From assembly GCA_963851095.1 (NCBI GenBank), contig CAWKOX010000025.1, positions 124,001 through 188,000 of the forward strand: a DNA stretch of 64,000 bases, read 5' to 3'. The position numbers and the translations under genes were made by a program. Shown piece after piece: positions 1 through 8,042 of the stretch; positions within the stretch are counted from its first letter, which is position 1, and every line of letters starts with the position of its first letter. Below the pieces are notes generated by a model, which was not told where the DNA came from, did no database searches, and saw only the letters and a list, made by a program, of their open reading frames with translations. The stretch is from Oleispira sp963851095. Lineage in GTDB: Bacteria; Pseudomonadota; Gammaproteobacteria; Pseudomonadales; Oceanobacteraceae.

Positions 1-830
1 ACGTTAGCCCGTTTGATGAATTCCAGCGCTTAAAGCATCACCCAGTTCTAGCTAAGCACCTTACTGGTGGTAAACGCGTATCTTACGGTGCTCGTGCCAT
101 TGCTAAGGGTGGCTTAAACTGCCTTCCTAAAATGACCTTCCCTGGTGGCTTGGTTGTGGGTTGCGATGCGGGTACTTTGAACTTCGCTAAGATCAAGGGC
201 ACTCACACAGCAATGAAAAGCGGCATGATTGCAGCTGAAGAAATTGTTAAAGCGATTAAGTCTGAGCGTCAGCATGACGAAATCACTGAGTTCACTGCGG
301 CATTTGAATCTTCTTGGGTTTATGAAGAGCTTGAGGGCAGCCGTAACTTCGGCCCTGCAATGCATAAGTTTGGCATGTACCTAGGTGCTGCTTTCAACTT
401 CATCGACCAGAACCTGTTCAAGATTCCGGTAAGCTTGCACGATACGACGCCAGATCACGCAACGCTGAAGCCTGCTTCAGAATGCAAGAAAATCGACTAC
501 CCTAAGCCGGATGGTGTATTGAGTTTCGCTAAGCTTGACTCTGTATTTATTGGCAACGTAAACCATGCTGAAAATCAGCCGTGTCACTTACGTCTTAAAG
601 ACGTGACGATTCCTCTAGGCTCAAACCTTGAGAAATTCGATGAGCCAGCTCAACGCTACTGCCCTGCTGGTGTTTATGAGATCGTTGAAGAAGAAAGTGG
701 CGATAAGCGCTTCCAGATCAACTCTCAAAACTGCGTACACTGTAAAACTTGCGATATTAAAGACCCTGCACAAAACATCACCTGGGTAACTCCAGAGGGT
801 GCTGGTGGTCCAAACTATCCTAATATGTAA
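1..830 (+). CDS. Electron transfer flavoprotein-ubiquinone oxidoreductase, C-terminal part (5' end outside window)
   Basis: This inner-membrane flavoprotein moves electrons from reduced ETF, which is fed by acyl-CoA dehydrogenases, to ubiquinone. The frame is open from base 3, so the gene begins before the window and about 275 C-terminal residues are present. Visible are the GGLVVGCDAGTLNF FAD-domain segment and the C-terminal ferredoxin-like 4Fe-4S module. Its four cysteines are encoded near 660, 732, 741 and 750 (RYCPAG, then NCVHCKTC), followed by the typical ending GGPNYPNM. No frameshift is seen. A strong terminator follows, so this is the end of its transcription unit. Confidence 0.95.
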   Translation, partial: VSPFDEFQRLKHHPVLAKHLTGGKRVSYGARAIAKGGLNCLPKMTFPGGLVVGCDAGTLNFAKIKGTHTAMKSGMIAAEEIVKAIKSERQHDEITEFTAAFESSWVYEELEGSRNFGPAMHKFGMYLGAAFNFIDQNLFKIPVSLHDTTPDHATLKPASECKKIDYPKPDGVLSFAKLDSVFIGNVNHAENQPCHLRLKDVTIPLGSNLEKFDEPAQRYCPAGVYEIVEEESGDKRFQINSQNCVHCKTCDIKDPAQNITWVTPEGAGGPNYPNM

Positions 831-865
831 GATCTTCTAATAATTTAGAAGGTTGAATGTATTAT

Positions 866-892
866 AAAAAAGCGGCTTCGGTCGCTTTTTTT
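866..892 (+). terminator. Rho-independent terminator of the ETF-QO gene
   Basis: A GC-rich stem AGCGGC/GTCGCT (one G-T pair) closes a TTCG tetraloop. It is preceded by an A-run and followed by seven T. It lies 36 bases after the stop codon. Confidence 0.85.
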
Positions 893-920
893 GTGTCTGT
901 AATTTGTTTAAGAGCGACTA

Positions 921-1000
921 ATCACAGGGCGCACAGAGGAAAGGATAGATGATTTACCACGGAGTGCACGAAGGCGCTTCGCTACACAAAGAAAGATAGG
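921..1000. repeat. Dispersed intergenic repeat, copy 1 (two degenerate units)
   Basis: Two related units lie in tandem: about 921-946 (CACAGGGCGCACAGAGG core) and 956-1000 (ACCACGGAGTGCACGAAG, then CGCTACACAAAGAAAGATAGG). The second unit matches the reverse complement of 52750-52795 over most of its length, including the shared CGCTACACA core. It codes for nothing visible and sits directly upstream of the promoter at 1003. Confidence 0.55.
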
Positions 1001-1002
1001 CT

Positions 1003-1031
1003 TTGACGGTTGATATATTAAGAGCTATATT
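1003..1031 (+). promoter_or_regulatory. Sigma-70-type promoter for the haem protein gene
   Basis: A -35 box TTGACG (1003-1008) is separated by 17 bases from a -10 box TATATT (1026-1031). The predicted transcription start near 1038 lies after the upstream ATG at 1037, which supports translation starting at 1076. Confidence 0.65.
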
Positions 1032-1075
1032 CTATTTTGGTTATATTGATTTTTGACTATATTTTAGGGATTATC

Positions 1076-1663
1076 ATGAAAAAAATTCTAGCTTCATCCG
1101 CTTTAGCGCTCTGCCTTCAAAGCCTTTCACCTGTGCTTTATGCAGACCAGATGAGTGCGGCCGAAAAGCAGGGATTAGTAAAGGATGCCAAGACCCAAAT
1201 AATGTCACTGGCCGGTGCGCTAACCGCGACTCTTAAGCAAGGCATTAAGACTGATGGCCACGCTGCTTCGGTGAAACTGTGCAACTTACAGGCACCTGCC
1301 ATCACTAAAGCATCTTCTATTGAGGGCGGAGCTACCGAATGGACAGTGAGTCGTACATCACTAAAGCTACGCAGCCCTGCTAATGTGCCTGAAGGCTGGG
1401 TTGAACAGATCATGAAAGATTTTGAACAAAGAAAGGCGAATGGCGAGCCAGCAGAAAACATTGCCCATACCGAAGTGCGTGACGGTAAGTTTTACCTAGT
1501 GAAAGCAATCCCAACAAAGGCAGACTGCTTAGCATGTCACGGCAGCAATGTTGCTGAAGACGTAAAGTCAAAGCTTGCTAACTTGTATCCTAATGATAAA
1601 GCAACGGGCTTTAATGTCGGTGATATTCGCGGAGTCTTTGTCGCCTCTAAAGAACTTAAATAG
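1076..1663 (+). CDS. Periplasmic DUF3365 (Tll0287-like) haem protein
   Basis: This is a probable periplasmic single-haem c-type protein of the DUF3365/Tll0287-like family, thought to act in redox or small-ligand sensing; its partner is unknown. The N-terminus MKKILASSALALCLQ is a clean signal peptide with cleavage near the ADQM residues. The C-terminal part carries CLACHG, a CxxCH haem-attachment motif, in the family context KADCLACHGS. I chose the ATG at 1076, with AGGGA just upstream, over the in-frame ATG at 1037: the longer form would bury the signal peptide and start at the predicted transcription start. The gene stands alone with its own promoter. The exact role is not shown by the sequence. 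Confidence 0.85.
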   Translation: MKKILASSALALCLQSLSPVLYADQMSAAEKQGLVKDAKTQIMSLAGALTATLKQGIKTDGHAASVKLCNLQAPAITKASSIEGGATEWTVSRTSLKLRSPANVPEGWVEQIMKDFEQRKANGEPAENIAHTEVRDGKFYLVKAIPTKADCLACHGSNVAEDVKSKLANLYPNDKATGFNVGDIRGVFVASKELK

Positions 1664-1692
1664 CGTCTCTTTTAAGCAAACGCTATTTGGGG

Positions 1693-2211
1693 TTAAGCTG
1701 GAATATTAACCCTATAGTCGCCACTACAAACAACATAACCTTCGGCGGTTTCTTGGGCTAAACTTATCAATTCATAATAAGTGCTTTGATTTAATTTGGC
1801 CCAAAGATTATTTCGAATCATGACATACGGAATCAGTTCTCTAAATTCCATTGGGTGCTCGGCGCTCATGATCACTTCGTCACCTAAGCTGGTAATAAAG
1901 CTTAAAACCCCCTCTTTTTCGCTCATCAAAACAATCGAAAAAGGAACATCCTCAACTTGAATCTTTAACTTCTCAGCAGGTGTCACTAAGTAATAATCCT
2001 CACCCTCTTTGCGTAAAATGGACGCAAACATGCGGGCAAGATCTTGTCGTTTAAAATAGCCGCCTTCGTGATACCACTCACCCTTGGTATTGATGAGAAT
2101 GTCGATTTCACCTTCTCTGGTTGGGTTCCAGCTTTCGACCGGTGGCATTTTTTGTTGCTGCTCGAACTTGCCTAGCAGCTTAAAAAGATCTTTATCTGTC
2201 GTGCTTGTCAT
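1693..2211 (-). CDS. DUF1285 family protein
   Basis: A cytoplasmic protein of about 172 residues belonging to the DUF1285 family, recognised from the segments PPVESWNP, GEIDILINTKGEWYHEG, and YYLVTPAEKLKIQVEDVPF. The function of the family is unknown; it has no signal peptide and no membrane segment. I place the start at the ATG at 2211 because AGGTGG lies nine bases upstream and it leaves 20 bases after the preceding radical SAM gene. The longer form would start with GTG at 2250, inside that gene. The two are very probably co-transcribed. Confidence 0.8.
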   Translation of the reverse strand: MTSTTDKDLFKLLGKFEQQQKMPPVESWNPTREGEIDILINTKGEWYHEGGYFKRQDLARMFASILRKEGEDYYLVTPAEKLKIQVEDVPFSIVLMSEKEGVLSFITSLGDEVIMSAEHPMEFRELIPYVMIRNNLWAKLNQSTYYELISLAQETAEGYVVCSGDYRVNIPA

Positions 2212-2231
2212 ACTGCTACCCCACCTTTTAA

Positions 2232-3110
2232 TTAAAGTCCGCGCTGCCACTCTTGGCGCAGAGCTATACGGCCAGCAATGGCATCGTCCAGCTGACCTAA
2301 GAACTTTTGTTTATCAGCGCCCAAAGTCCCTTTAAGAGTCACGTAGTTAGACGCATGATCGCTGCGGAAAACCGTATTGTCTAATTCAAGGGTTTCAATA
2401 AGATGGCGCATTTCCATGAATAAAGTACGCTGATCAGGTAGCTCGTATTCACCCTTAAAGCCTTCGCGTACGCGCTTGTCACCCATGGGGTAACTCACCA
2501 CAAGCGTCGATAAGAAGTCAGGCTGAGCTTCATTCATTAATCGAGCCGAGTTTTCAGCATGCTGCTGACTATACTTCATCCCACCCATGCCATTTAAAAT
2601 CATCACAGACGTTTTAATGCCCGCTTCTTTCAACTTAACCAAGGCGCTCAATGTCGACTCGTAAGTCTCGCCTTTATTGATGAATTCAAGAATTTCATCA
2701 TCACCACTTTCAGCGCCTACGTAAGCCATACCAAACCCAAGCTCTTGTAGCTGTTTAAGATCTTCAACGGATTTTTTACGAATATTGCGCGGCAAGCAAT
2801 AACTGCTAACGCGTTTAACCCAAGGCATATATTTTTTGATCGCGGTTAAGATTTCAACCAAGCGACGAATAGGCAAAACCAGGGCATCACCATCGGCTAG
2901 GAACACCTTTTCAAATTGTGGGCCTGCGGCTGCGGCCTTCTTGATTTCAGCCAAAGTATCATCTTCTGGTTTGGCTTTAAATTTCTTCTGTGGCTGGGTA
3001 TACATGTCACAGAATGTGCATTTATTCCATGAACAGCCATTGGTCACCTGAAGGATTAGCGATCGTCCTTCACTCGGTGGACGAAATACCGGCTCAACGT
3101 AATTCAGCAT
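2232..3110 (-). CDS. Radical SAM protein
   Basis: A 292-residue radical S-adenosylmethionine enzyme. The motif CSWNKCTFC near residues 26-34 is the CxxxCxxC cluster that binds the catalytic 4Fe-4S centre. Further radical SAM landmarks are FLADGDALVLP and GMAYVGAESGDDEIL, the segments that contact SAM. The protein looks like a COG1032-type enzyme without a B12 domain. Substrate and reaction cannot be named from the sequence. It is the first gene of a two-gene unit with the DUF1285 gene downstream, so the two may act together. Confidence 0.85.
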   Translation of the reverse strand: MLNYVEPVFRPPSEGRSLILQVTNGCSWNKCTFCDMYTQPQKKFKAKPEDDTLAEIKKAAAAGPQFEKVFLADGDALVLPIRRLVEILTAIKKYMPWVKRVSSYCLPRNIRKKSVEDLKQLQELGFGMAYVGAESGDDEILEFINKGETYESTLSALVKLKEAGIKTSVMILNGMGGMKYSQQHAENSARLMNEAQPDFLSTLVVSYPMGDKRVREGFKGEYELPDQRTLFMEMRHLIETLELDNTVFRSDHASNYVTLKGTLGADKQKFLGQLDDAIAGRIALRQEWQRGL

Positions 3111-3201
3111 GATTTATTACCCATAAAAATATAAGGATATTTTACAGGAAAGCGAATAGCTTTGTCTCATTGGCTTGTCGGTTATTCAAAAGCTGAATTG
3201 A

Positions 3202-4059
3202 TCAAGTCTTACTAAAGTTGACTTTATTCACGGCATATCGAATCAACTGCTGCATTGAAACAAAGAATAAGCGTGGGAATAAACGTGATATCAGAATCAA
3301 AGATTTTGCATTCATACTTGGAATGATCATCCATTCCCCCGACTCAATGCCTTTGAAGATTTGATCGCAGGCGACATCTGGCTGCATGGAACCTGCAAAC
3401 TTTTTCAATTCAAGAGATACTGGGTCACCACTGGCGTGCTCTACGGCAACCATAGGAGTTTTTACTTCAGGAGGACAAACACATGATACGTTTATACCTC
3501 TGTGTTCATATTCATAGCGCAACGTCGTCGCTAAGCCCACAACGCCAAACTTGGATGCACCATAAGCGCTGTAGCCATAATTGCTAATTAAACCCGCAAC
3601 CGAGGCTATTAAAGCAATACGAGAGCCGGGTTTCATTAAGGGCAATACAGCCGAAGCAAAATTGAAGCTACCGTTAAGATTCACGTCAATGATGTGTTTA
3701 AACGCTTCAGGTGTCGTGTTCTCTAGGGTTTTATTAATTAAAATTCCGGCGGAATTAATCGCCAGGTCTGGCGGACCGTACTGCTCAACCGCAGCGCTAA
3801 CCGATTGCTTAACCTCTTCTGTCACCGTGATGTTGGTGGTTAAAAACAAACAGCCTGCATGGTTGTTTTTAACACTCTCAGCCAAGGTGTTTTGCTGCTC
3901 ATCGGTAATACTTAAATCGAGTATGGTAACGCTTGCGCCCTGTTTTAAATAACGAGTAGCAAGACCAAAGCCCAAGCCACTACCGCCACCAGTGATGATG
4001 ACATGCTTCTGGCGAGAGCTGGACTTGGCGTGTTTTCTATTTTTCTTATTAACTTTCAT
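3202..4059 (-). CDS. Short-chain dehydrogenase/reductase (SDR)
   Basis: An NAD(P)-dependent oxidoreductase with the classical SDR layout: glycine-rich cofactor loop TGGGSGLGFG, the NSAG motif, catalytic Ser in IASVAG, and the YGASK catalytic Tyr/Lys pair. The last 40 residues are hydrophobic and basic (ILISRLFPRLFFVSMQQLIRY read in two parts), suggesting membrane association, as in SDRs acting on lipids or sterol-like substrates. The start is uncertain: ATG at 4059 (22 residues before the cofactor loop) or ATG at 4092. Neither has a strong ribosome binding site. It is the last gene of the minus-strand accessory group controlled, by inference, by the AraC regulator at 8043. Substrate unknown. 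Confidence 0.85.
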   Translation of the reverse strand: MKVNKKNRKHAKSSSRQKHVIITGGGSGLGFGLATRYLKQGASVTILDLSITDEQQNTLAESVKNNHAGCLFLTTNITVTEEVKQSVSAAVEQYGPPDLAINSAGILINKTLENTTPEAFKHIIDVNLNGSFNFASAVLPLMKPGSRIALIASVAGLISNYGYSAYGASKFGVVGLATTLRYEYEHRGINVSCVCPPEVKTPMVAVEHASGDPVSLELKKFAGSMQPDVACDQIFKGIESGEWMIIPSMNAKSLILISRLFPRLFFVSMQQLIRYAVNKVNFSKT

Positions 4060-4136
4060 ATTAAAATGTCTTTCATGTTGAATGCTCAGCATTGCTGCCC
4101 AAGCTGATCGTAAGTAATGTGTGTGAGAAAACTGAA

Positions 4137-5981
4137 TTATTGATTTTCAGATAAAGTCAGACAAATTAACTTACCTCGCCCACCTTCGATGGCTGAAGAA
4201 GGTAGATTTGCATTACTGGTACATACTTCGCCCTCTGGAGTAAATATGAAATCACGAATAAAGGTGACCCGTGTCGGGCTAGGGTAAGCCATGAACGTTT
4301 CTTCTTCGGGGTTAAAACGTAAGATGCGATCCGACATATTAGCCGCAATCCACACATGTTGTGTATTGGGTTCAATACCAACCGCATACGGGGTTTCATA
4401 TTCACCTTCGGCCAATAAGGGTAATTTATAATCTTTCACGAATGTTTTGCTGCGTGTATCAAATTTCATTAATACGCCACTTTCAAAGGAGGGTATCCAA
4501 AGCGAGCCGTCTTTTGCGAAGCGTAAGCGACGCGGTGACGGGTATGGGGTTTTAAATTCTGTTATCTCCCCTGTTACTGGATCGATTTTTCCGATGTGAC
4601 CGGAATACAGCTTTGAGTACCAAATGGTGCCATCAATCGGGCTGATATCAATCCCGTAAGGAAGGTTTAATACTTCACGCCCTTCACCACTCACCTTGTG
4701 ATGCGACAAAGCAACATGCATATCTTCCTTACCAAACCATGAAGCAACTTTAAGAATAGAGGGCAAGAAAGCATCGGATATCCAGCGCCAAAAGCCATTA
4801 GAAGGTAAGTCAATTAAGGTAATTTGTTTAGTTTCTATATTCATCCGCCCTACTTGATTGGATAACGCTACGGTAAACCAAAGTTCGCCGTTATCATCAA
4901 AGCGCAATGTATGTGGATAAACTGCATCTTTACCAATGCTAATGAATTCAGTTTCACGTGTTTTAGGGTCAATAATACCAATTTCTGCTGCAAGTGAATT
5001 GGTGGTATACAGCTTTTTATCTGGGCCAATAACAATGGAATGCGGACCATGATAAGCCTGAAAAGTGCCTAGTGGCGCGACGGCACCAGAGAACATTCCA
5101 CCTAGAGGCAGGTCATTCGCAGGCCACTGAATATGATCAACTTTATTGGTTTTTCTGTCTAATATCCAAATTTTGTCAGTGCTCATATCGACGCCGTAAA
5201 TTAACCCATCTTCGCCAATTTCAACATCATGCACATAATTCACTGGGCCACCGAATGACCATTCTCGCCAAACGGACCCAGGCAGCTGCGGGTGCATTGA
5301 GCGAGTTCGTAATGCCTCAACAGCCTTGCCATCAAAATTGCTGGCCAAGGTTTCAGCGAAAGCGGTTTCATTCTCCCAAGTGACCAGTGCGCCATAACCT
5401 TGCATGCGCTTAATAACTTGTGCCCATTGCTCTTCTGTTTTTGGAGTTCGGGTGGTGCTATTGCCAATCTGATGGCAAAAATGACATTGACTTATAAAGT
5501 CTTGCTTGGTCTTGGAATCGTCCCACTTTACCGATGATGCATGTGCACTGGCGGTTAGGCGCTCAGAAATTTTAATAGGATCATTAAGTGTATGAACTTG
5601 TAATATTTGATGTGCTAACTGACCTGTAGGAATGTCTATTTTATGGTCTAAAAAAGCGGCCCCAGCCCTTGCGCGAAGTGTTAAAGGTGGCACTAATGAA
5701 TCTTCTTCAAGCGCCCACTTACCGTGATTATCGGTATAGTGCGTTATACTCACACCGCGACTGTCGGTAACGGTAACCATCGCCCCCGCAATAGGCTGAC
5801 TTTGCGGGCTTTCATCTTCTGAAGAATTTAGATTATTAAGTAACACAGCCCCTGTAACTCGGCTGTGGGAAGTGCTAGTCGATGTACTTGTAGCATCAGC
5901 CAGTGCCAAATGGGTTGATAGCATTAAAATGCTTAAACTAAATATCTTTTTATTGTTATTTATTTCTTTTATCACAGCCAT
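4137..5981 (-). CDS. Secreted beta-propeller (Vgb/streptogramin-lyase-like) protein with c-type haem motif
   Basis: A 614-residue exported protein in three parts. Residues 1-28 form a signal peptide ending LALA before DA. Residues about 41-130 resemble a carboxypeptidase-regulatory-like (CarboxypepD_reg) beta-sandwich. Then comes CHFCH (Cys166, Cys169, His170), a CxxCH c-type haem site, with KRMQGYGA downstream giving a possible distal Met. Residues about 235-610 are repeated blades of a virginiamycin B lyase/SMP-30-like propeller (GIDISPIDGTIWYSK, GIEPNTQHVWIAA). Vgb lyases open cyclic streptogramins, but this protein carries extra domains and probably is not an antibiotic-resistance enzyme. 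A periplasmic redox enzyme is a reasonable inference. Neighbours are an SDR and a CocE-type hydrolase on the same strand. Confidence 0.8.
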   Translation of the reverse strand: MAVIKEINNNKKIFSLSILMLSTHLALADATSTSTSTSHSRVTGAVLLNNLNSSEDESPQSQPIAGAMVTVTDSRGVSITHYTDNHGKWALEEDSLVPPLTLRARAGAAFLDHKIDIPTGQLAHQILQVHTLNDPIKISERLTASAHASSVKWDDSKTKQDFISQCHFCHQIGNSTTRTPKTEEQWAQVIKRMQGYGALVTWENETAFAETLASNFDGKAVEALRTRSMHPQLPGSVWREWSFGGPVNYVHDVEIGEDGLIYGVDMSTDKIWILDRKTNKVDHIQWPANDLPLGGMFSGAVAPLGTFQAYHGPHSIVIGPDKKLYTTNSLAAEIGIIDPKTRETEFISIGKDAVYPHTLRFDDNGELWFTVALSNQVGRMNIETKQITLIDLPSNGFWRWISDAFLPSILKVASWFGKEDMHVALSHHKVSGEGREVLNLPYGIDISPIDGTIWYSKLYSGHIGKIDPVTGEITEFKTPYPSPRRLRFAKDGSLWIPSFESGVLMKFDTRSKTFVKDYKLPLLAEGEYETPYAVGIEPNTQHVWIAANMSDRILRFNPEEETFMAYPSPTRVTFIRDFIFTPEGEVCTSNANLPSSAIEGGRGKLICLTLSENQ

Positions 5982-6111
5982 ACGTCCTACTCTTGATATT
6001 CGTTTTACTAACTAATCATTTCAATTGATTGTCATATAGTATAAGAACAGGCTGCTTTTCTTTGCTTTGACAGGCCAGATAGTCCACCCAGCCTGCCATA
6101 TTGTATGTTAC

Positions 6112-7770
6112 TTAAAGAGTCGGAATAATTAGGGTTGACTGCCTGCCACGATGAAATTCAAGATCAATTACATAGCCTTTCTTTGTGGTCGGCTCATACT
6201 CAATGTCTTTACTGTCTATAGCCAGAACTACTTTATGCCCAGCGGGTACATTGTAGGCAATGGTCGTCATATCAAAAGTTAAGCGCTGTTTTTTACCCTT
6301 TTGTGCAACCGGCAACGTTTTTGCACCGTGGGTAATCAGTGTCGCAAGACCGCTGGCTGACATATCGTAAAGGTAAGCCATTACCTGAATAGTGTCCGCG
6401 TGAGGTTTAACCTGAACATTAATACTGGGGGTGCCACGAATCTGCATGGTTTCCGTTAATTTTGCGGAATTATAATGAAGCGAATTAAGCGGAGATGATA
6501 GCGGTACACTGGCTATTACAGGCACATCCAGCTGACCTAAAAGCTCAGAAAAAAGCGGCACTCCGGAAGTAAACAAAGAGTCCAGTTGCGTATGATAGCT
6601 GTTTTTACGAGATCGCCGCTTACTATACTCATAGGTCTCTAAATCACCACTATCAAACAGTTTGCGTGGATGTAAGAAGTAACGCGTATCTTGAACGTCT
6701 GCGATTGGGAATTCATCGAATCCTTCAAGCTTATCGGTAAACTTAACCTTCATCTGTACAGGCTTAGCACTGGCGATATCGGTTTGCTTTCCCTTTAAAT
6801 GAAGATCAAACCATTTATACGTATTGTCCCACATTAGGTTGTCGCCAATACCGGTTAGGCTGGGCAATACTTCTGCTGAAGCATGTGTGCCTGGTAGTAA
6901 ATCAATGTGTTTTGGCACGGTCAGCTGGCTAAATAAATCAAGGACTGTATTGGGCTGAAATAAATTATCGCCATACGCCTTGCCTAAATAAATCGCAGCG
7001 CCATTAGCATTCAGCTGATCAACATAATTAATCGGTGAACGAATAGCAGCCCAGTCCAAAATTGCAGGGATTGCGGCTAAATTTTGCTTCTTTAGATCAT
7101 CCCAGTGCTGATTCAAAATAGGGTCTGGTTTTGCCAGTAAATCGCTCAGTAAGGTTAAAAACTCGCCCCAAGCTCTACGAGGTGTTTTTTCACCATAAAG
7201 TGCATCGCCTAAATCTCCCCACGCACTCATGGCTGAAACCGCAGAAATACGATCGTCTGCAGCAGAGCCTAATAAACTGATACCCGCGCCATACGAAATA
7301 CCCGCTGTGCCAAGTGCGCTAGGATCTACTGGGTAATTAGCAATGAGATAATCAACCACACGAGAGAAATCATCGACGTCTTTGGGCCCCGCTGTATCCA
7401 CTAGCCCGCCAGAAGTTCCCCAGCCACGAGATGCATAACTTAAAACGATATACCCCTCCTTTGCCAGATCTTCAGCTTGTTCTAAGTATTGATATTCGGT
7501 CATAGCCCAGCTATTAATGAAAATGATAGCGGGTGCTAATCCATTTAGTTCGGTCGGAACAAAGATATTGGCCGATAGTGAGATACCATCGCTTGCGGTA
7601 ATCACAATATCATCATCCGTGGTGAACGCATCGGACTCTGGGAAAACACCCTGATTAAAGATGCCTGAGACAAAGTTTAGAATGGGAATTAACCTACCTT
7701 CAGAGTAAGCCAAGGGAGAGCTCATCATGAATGCGCTCATGCTGAGTAATAACAGTATTTTTTTAAACAT
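6112..7770 (-). CDS. Secreted CocE/X-Pro dipeptidyl-peptidase-type (S15) hydrolase
   Basis: A 552-residue alpha/beta-hydrolase. The signal peptide is MFKKILLLLSMSAFMMSSPLAYS. The catalytic domain begins near residue 55 (ITASDGISLSANIFVP), with oxyanion segment INSWAMTEYQYL, SYASRGWGTSGG, and the nucleophile elbow GISYGAG, in which Ser159 is the probable catalytic serine; the His is likely in LLPGTHAS. The C-terminal 200 residues form the jelly-roll domain found in CocE/NonD and S15 enzymes. Family members cleave esters or Xaa-Pro peptides, so an ester substrate outside the cytoplasm is likely but unnamed. It is transcribed away from the AraC-family gene at 8043, with a 21-base palindrome between them. 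Confidence 0.85.
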   Translation of the reverse strand: MFKKILLLLSMSAFMMSSPLAYSEGRLIPILNFVSGIFNQGVFPESDAFTTDDDIVITASDGISLSANIFVPTELNGLAPAIIFINSWAMTEYQYLEQAEDLAKEGYIVLSYASRGWGTSGGLVDTAGPKDVDDFSRVVDYLIANYPVDPSALGTAGISYGAGISLLGSAADDRISAVSAMSAWGDLGDALYGEKTPRRAWGEFLTLLSDLLAKPDPILNQHWDDLKKQNLAAIPAILDWAAIRSPINYVDQLNANGAAIYLGKAYGDNLFQPNTVLDLFSQLTVPKHIDLLPGTHASAEVLPSLTGIGDNLMWDNTYKWFDLHLKGKQTDIASAKPVQMKVKFTDKLEGFDEFPIADVQDTRYFLHPRKLFDSGDLETYEYSKRRSRKNSYHTQLDSLFTSGVPLFSELLGQLDVPVIASVPLSSPLNSLHYNSAKLTETMQIRGTPSINVQVKPHADTIQVMAYLYDMSASGLATLITHGAKTLPVAQKGKKQRLTFDMTTIAYNVPAGHKVVLAIDSKDIEYEPTTKKGYVIDLEFHRGRQSTLIIPTL

Positions 7771-7849
7771 TTTCTGTGCCTTTTTATTGTTTTTATAATG
7801 TATTTTTTGGGTATTGCTTTCCTTTCATACTTCCTTAATGCTCCTTACT

Positions 7850-7870
7850 CATGCCTAATAAATAGGTATG
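7850..7870. promoter_or_regulatory. Palindrome in the hydrolase/AraC divergent promoter region
   Basis: CATGCCTA (7850-7857) and TAGGTATG (7863-7870) are inverted copies (7 of 8 bases) around a 5-base A/T spacer. The site lies 80 bases before the hydrolase start and 173 before the AraC-type gene. It is a candidate operator. The rest of 7771-8042 shows no other clear signal. Confidence 0.4.
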
Positions 7871-8042
7871 ATCTTCAATGCTAGTAGGCAGCAGTATTTC
7901 TATTTTTTATCACAGGCCAAGTTTTTGTTTTAATAGGACAATGAAAAGTGTAATGAAGTGCTCTGTATGGATTTTAGAAGAGAGAATTGGTATGTTTTAA
8001 CGCTGATGACTCATAATCACTACCACCTCTGAGAGATACTAA

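Noticed and set aside
1037..1075. Upstream in-frame ATG for the haem protein
   Set aside because: It coincides with the predicted transcription start and would place 13 residues in front of a complete signal peptide.
1661..1685. TAGCGT/ACGCTA stem at the end of the haem protein gene as terminator
   Set aside because: The stem is six base pairs with a 13-base loop and only three T follow, too weak to call.
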